Below are positions 5,219 to 6,473 of a stretch of 6,473 bases of DNA, one piece after another. A model generated the notes under the pieces. It did not search any database, was not told the origin of the DNA, and saw nothing but the letters and a program-made list of their open reading frames with translations. The translations under genes were made by a program, and so were the position numbers. The stretch's first letter is position 1. Every line of letters begins with the position of its first letter. Origin of the DNA: DASZMJ01 sp035551935 (GTDB lineage Bacteria; Planctomycetota; Planctomycetia; Isosphaerales; Isosphaeraceae); contig DASZMJ010000170.1 in the NCBI GenBank assembly GCA_035551935.1, positions 1-6,473 of the forward strand, in the 5' to 3' direction.

Positions 5219-5238
5219 TCAGGCCCGCTCAGCGCGGG
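5201..5238. terminator. Inverted repeats at the convergent gene ends
   Basis: CAGGAGGG (5201-5208) and CCCTCCTG (5210-5217) are perfect 8-bp arms around a single base and include most of the TGA stop of the small plus-strand gene. Next to it, CCCGC (5224-5228) and GCGGG (5234-5238) flank a 5-nt loop that contains the sulfotransferase stop. The position between convergent stops suits bidirectional termination, but there are no T-runs. Confidence 0.35.
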
Positions 5239-6311
5239 TAGCCCCAGGCCTCGAAGCAGCGGGACCACGCCTCGGCGACCCGCCTCCTCGTCGCGTCGTC
5301 GAGGGGCCGGTGCCGGTTCTTCTCGAAGCCGGCGATCGACGCGAGGTATCGCTCCAGGGTCGGGCGGACGGGCTCGAAGTCGCCGAGGGAGAGCCCTTCG
5401 TAGATCGCGCGGACCTGGCCGACGGGGTCGCGCTCGAGGTCCTCGTAGGCGACCTCGACGAGCTGGCCGGGCGGGATGGCCGCGCGGTCGTCGAAGTAGG
5501 CGTCGTACATCTCGGTGTACGTCCGCAGGACGGCCTCCACGTCGATCGCCCGCGGCCCGCGCTGGAGGCGGAAGACCGGCCGGGTGTGGCGGAGCAGCGT
5601 CATCGTCGAGGCGAAGACGGCGTACGGGTCGCGGCGGATGTGGACGAACCGGGCGTCGGGGAAGGCCTCCAGCAGCAGCCGCGCCCGGCCCGTGTGCGGG
5701 GGGGACTTGAGGACCAAGCGCCGGCCCGCCTGGAGCGTCACCGACTTCAGGAACCGGACGACCGCCGCCGACCACGCGGCGACCTCCTCGGGCCGGGCGC
5801 CCCGGAACGTGAGGGTGTGGCCGTACCCGGACCGGCTCCTCGGGAAGCACCAGTCCATATAGGGCGAGAGCCGCGTCAGGACCATGTAGGCGACCTCGTC
5901 CTCCTGGACCCGCCGGGGCAGCATGAACGACTCGACGACCGCCTTGGACCACCTGCTCGCGCCGAGGAACGTCCGGGGGTTGAACGTCTGGAACCGGGTC
6001 GGCACGGCGAACCTCGGGTCGAGCGCCAGCAGCTCTTGCAGGTGCGTCGTCCCGCTCCGGAAGTGCCCCAGCACGAACACCGGCGCCTCGACCTTCGTCG
6101 CCTCGATCGCCGCGCCGAACCGCCGCTCGACGGCCCGGGAGACGACCGAGTTCCGGAGGCTCATCGCCGTGATCCATGCCGCCCTCGGCCAGCACGACGG
6201 GTCGACGCGGAACCGCTCCGCCTTCAGCAGCTCGACCCACTCGCCGAACGTGATCCCCTCGAACATGTGGACGAGATTCCGGGCCAGGACGAGGCGGAGG
6301 AGATGGATCAT
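5229..6311 (-). CDS. PAPS-dependent sulfotransferase (Sulfotransfer_3-type)
   Basis: Predicted to transfer sulfate from PAPS to an unidentified hydroxyl or amine acceptor. The 360-residue form shows the 5'-phosphosulfate loop LGHFRSGTTHLQELL (81-95, with R85 to T89), the 3'-phosphate motif FVHIRRDPYAVFAST (222-236, with R226/R227 and S235), LKSPPHTGR (201-209) between them, and the C-terminal FEKNRHRPL (329-337). The N-terminal block FEGITFGEW and QEDEVAY (136-142) resemble the planctomycete and proteobacterial subfamily. There is no clear signal peptide; residues 1-20 are mildly hydrophobic. Starts: the ATG at 6311 fits the family N terminus best but lacks a Shine-Dalgarno. An ATG at 6338 (+9 residues) and a GTG at 6371 (+20 residues) are also in frame; the GTG has GAGGGAGG close upstream, but the added codons are less GC3-rich than the rest. 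It stands alone and is convergent with the small gene. Confidence 0.9.
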   Translation of the reverse strand: MIHLLRLVLARNLVHMFEGITFGEWVELLKAERFRVDPSCWPRAAWITAMSLRNSVVSRAVERRFGAAIEATKVEAPVFVLGHFRSGTTHLQELLALDPRFAVPTRFQTFNPRTFLGASRWSKAVVESFMLPRRVQEDEVAYMVLTRLSPYMDWCFPRSRSGYGHTLTFRGARPEEVAAWSAAVVRFLKSVTLQAGRRLVLKSPPHTGRARLLLEAFPDARFVHIRRDPYAVFASTMTLLRHTRPVFRLQRGPRAIDVEAVLRTYTEMYDAYFDDRAAIPPGQLVEVAYEDLERDPVGQVRAIYEGLSLGDFEPVRPTLERYLASIAGFEKNRHRPLDDATRRRVAEAWSRCFEAWGYPR

Positions 6312-6458
6312 CGGGGTAGAATCGGGGGTTCTCGCCATCGATGTCGTCGCGCAACGGACCGGCCCACGCACTGCCTCCCTCGCAACGCCGGCGCCGTGGC
6401 CCTTCGGGCTTCATTGATAGGCGTCGGGGAAACCGCCATCGGCCTCATGACCGGGCGT

Positions 6459-6473
6459 GGGGGGGGGGGGGGG
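6459..6473. repeat. Homopolymer of 15 G at the window end
   Basis: The sequence ends in an uninterrupted run of 15 G directly after GGGCGT. A terminal poly-G is a known artefact of two-colour sequencing, where no signal is called G, and commonly marks a contig edge. A real G-tract cannot be excluded. The 6372-6458 stretch before it, upstream of the sulfotransferase, shows nothing I can call. Confidence 0.6.

Noticed and set aside
6317..6322. Plus-strand -10-like TAGAAT near the sulfotransferase start
   Set aside because: It has no credible plus-strand gene downstream within the remaining 150 bp and lies at the 5' end of the minus-strand gene.
4855..6414. A 519-codon minus-strand open frame across the sulfotransferase
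   Set aside because: It is a shifted frame of the sulfotransferase gene with Arg/Pro/Gly-rich product; the PAPS-binding motifs are all in the other frame.

Overview
The window is very GC-rich and carries a mix of genes typical of the Planctomycetes, most likely the Isosphaeraceae, although that assignment is inference. The supporting genes are a long secreted W/Y/G-rich low-complexity protein, a small stand-alone FHA protein, a fliW-csrA pair, a small protein of a planctomycete-type family (recalled from memory, not searched), and a Sulfotransfer_3-type sulfotransferase. There are no tRNA or rRNA genes, insertion sequences, CRISPR arrays, or phage genes.

Layout from left to right: (1) a minus-strand gene for an 853-residue exported protein (65-2626), built from aromatic W-x-x-G-x-W repeats, a Gly/Tyr/Phe tract, an Asn-rich stretch, and His/Gly repeats; (2) a 307-bp divergent promoter region; (3) a plus-strand FHA-domain gene (2934-3425); (4) a 221-bp convergent spacer containing hairpins; (5) csrA (3647-3916) and, upstream of it, fliW (4073-4546), both on the minus strand and probably one transcription unit; (6) about 410 bp without a convincing gene; (7) a small plus-strand gene (about 4961-5218) that lacks a standard start codon where homology would place it; (8) a minus-strand sulfotransferase gene (5229-6311, possibly starting at 6371), convergent with the small gene and only 10 bp from it; (9) a short flank ending in a run of 15 G, probably the contig edge and possibly a sequencing artefact.

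The only clear functional partnership is FliW-CsrA: FliW is a protein antagonist of the RNA-binding regulator CsrA. The ribosome-binding regions of both genes are rich in GGA motifs, which suggests feedback by CsrA on its own operon. The other genes look like independent transcription units. Three of the intergenic regions contain a similar -10-like box (G, pyrimidine, TA, N, A, purine, T), which may reflect the organism's housekeeping promoter. I see no strong evidence of a wholly new multigene system. The most unusual items are the modular low-complexity secreted protein, the GGA-rich fliW-csrA leaders, and the small gene with its apparent ATC, leaderless start.
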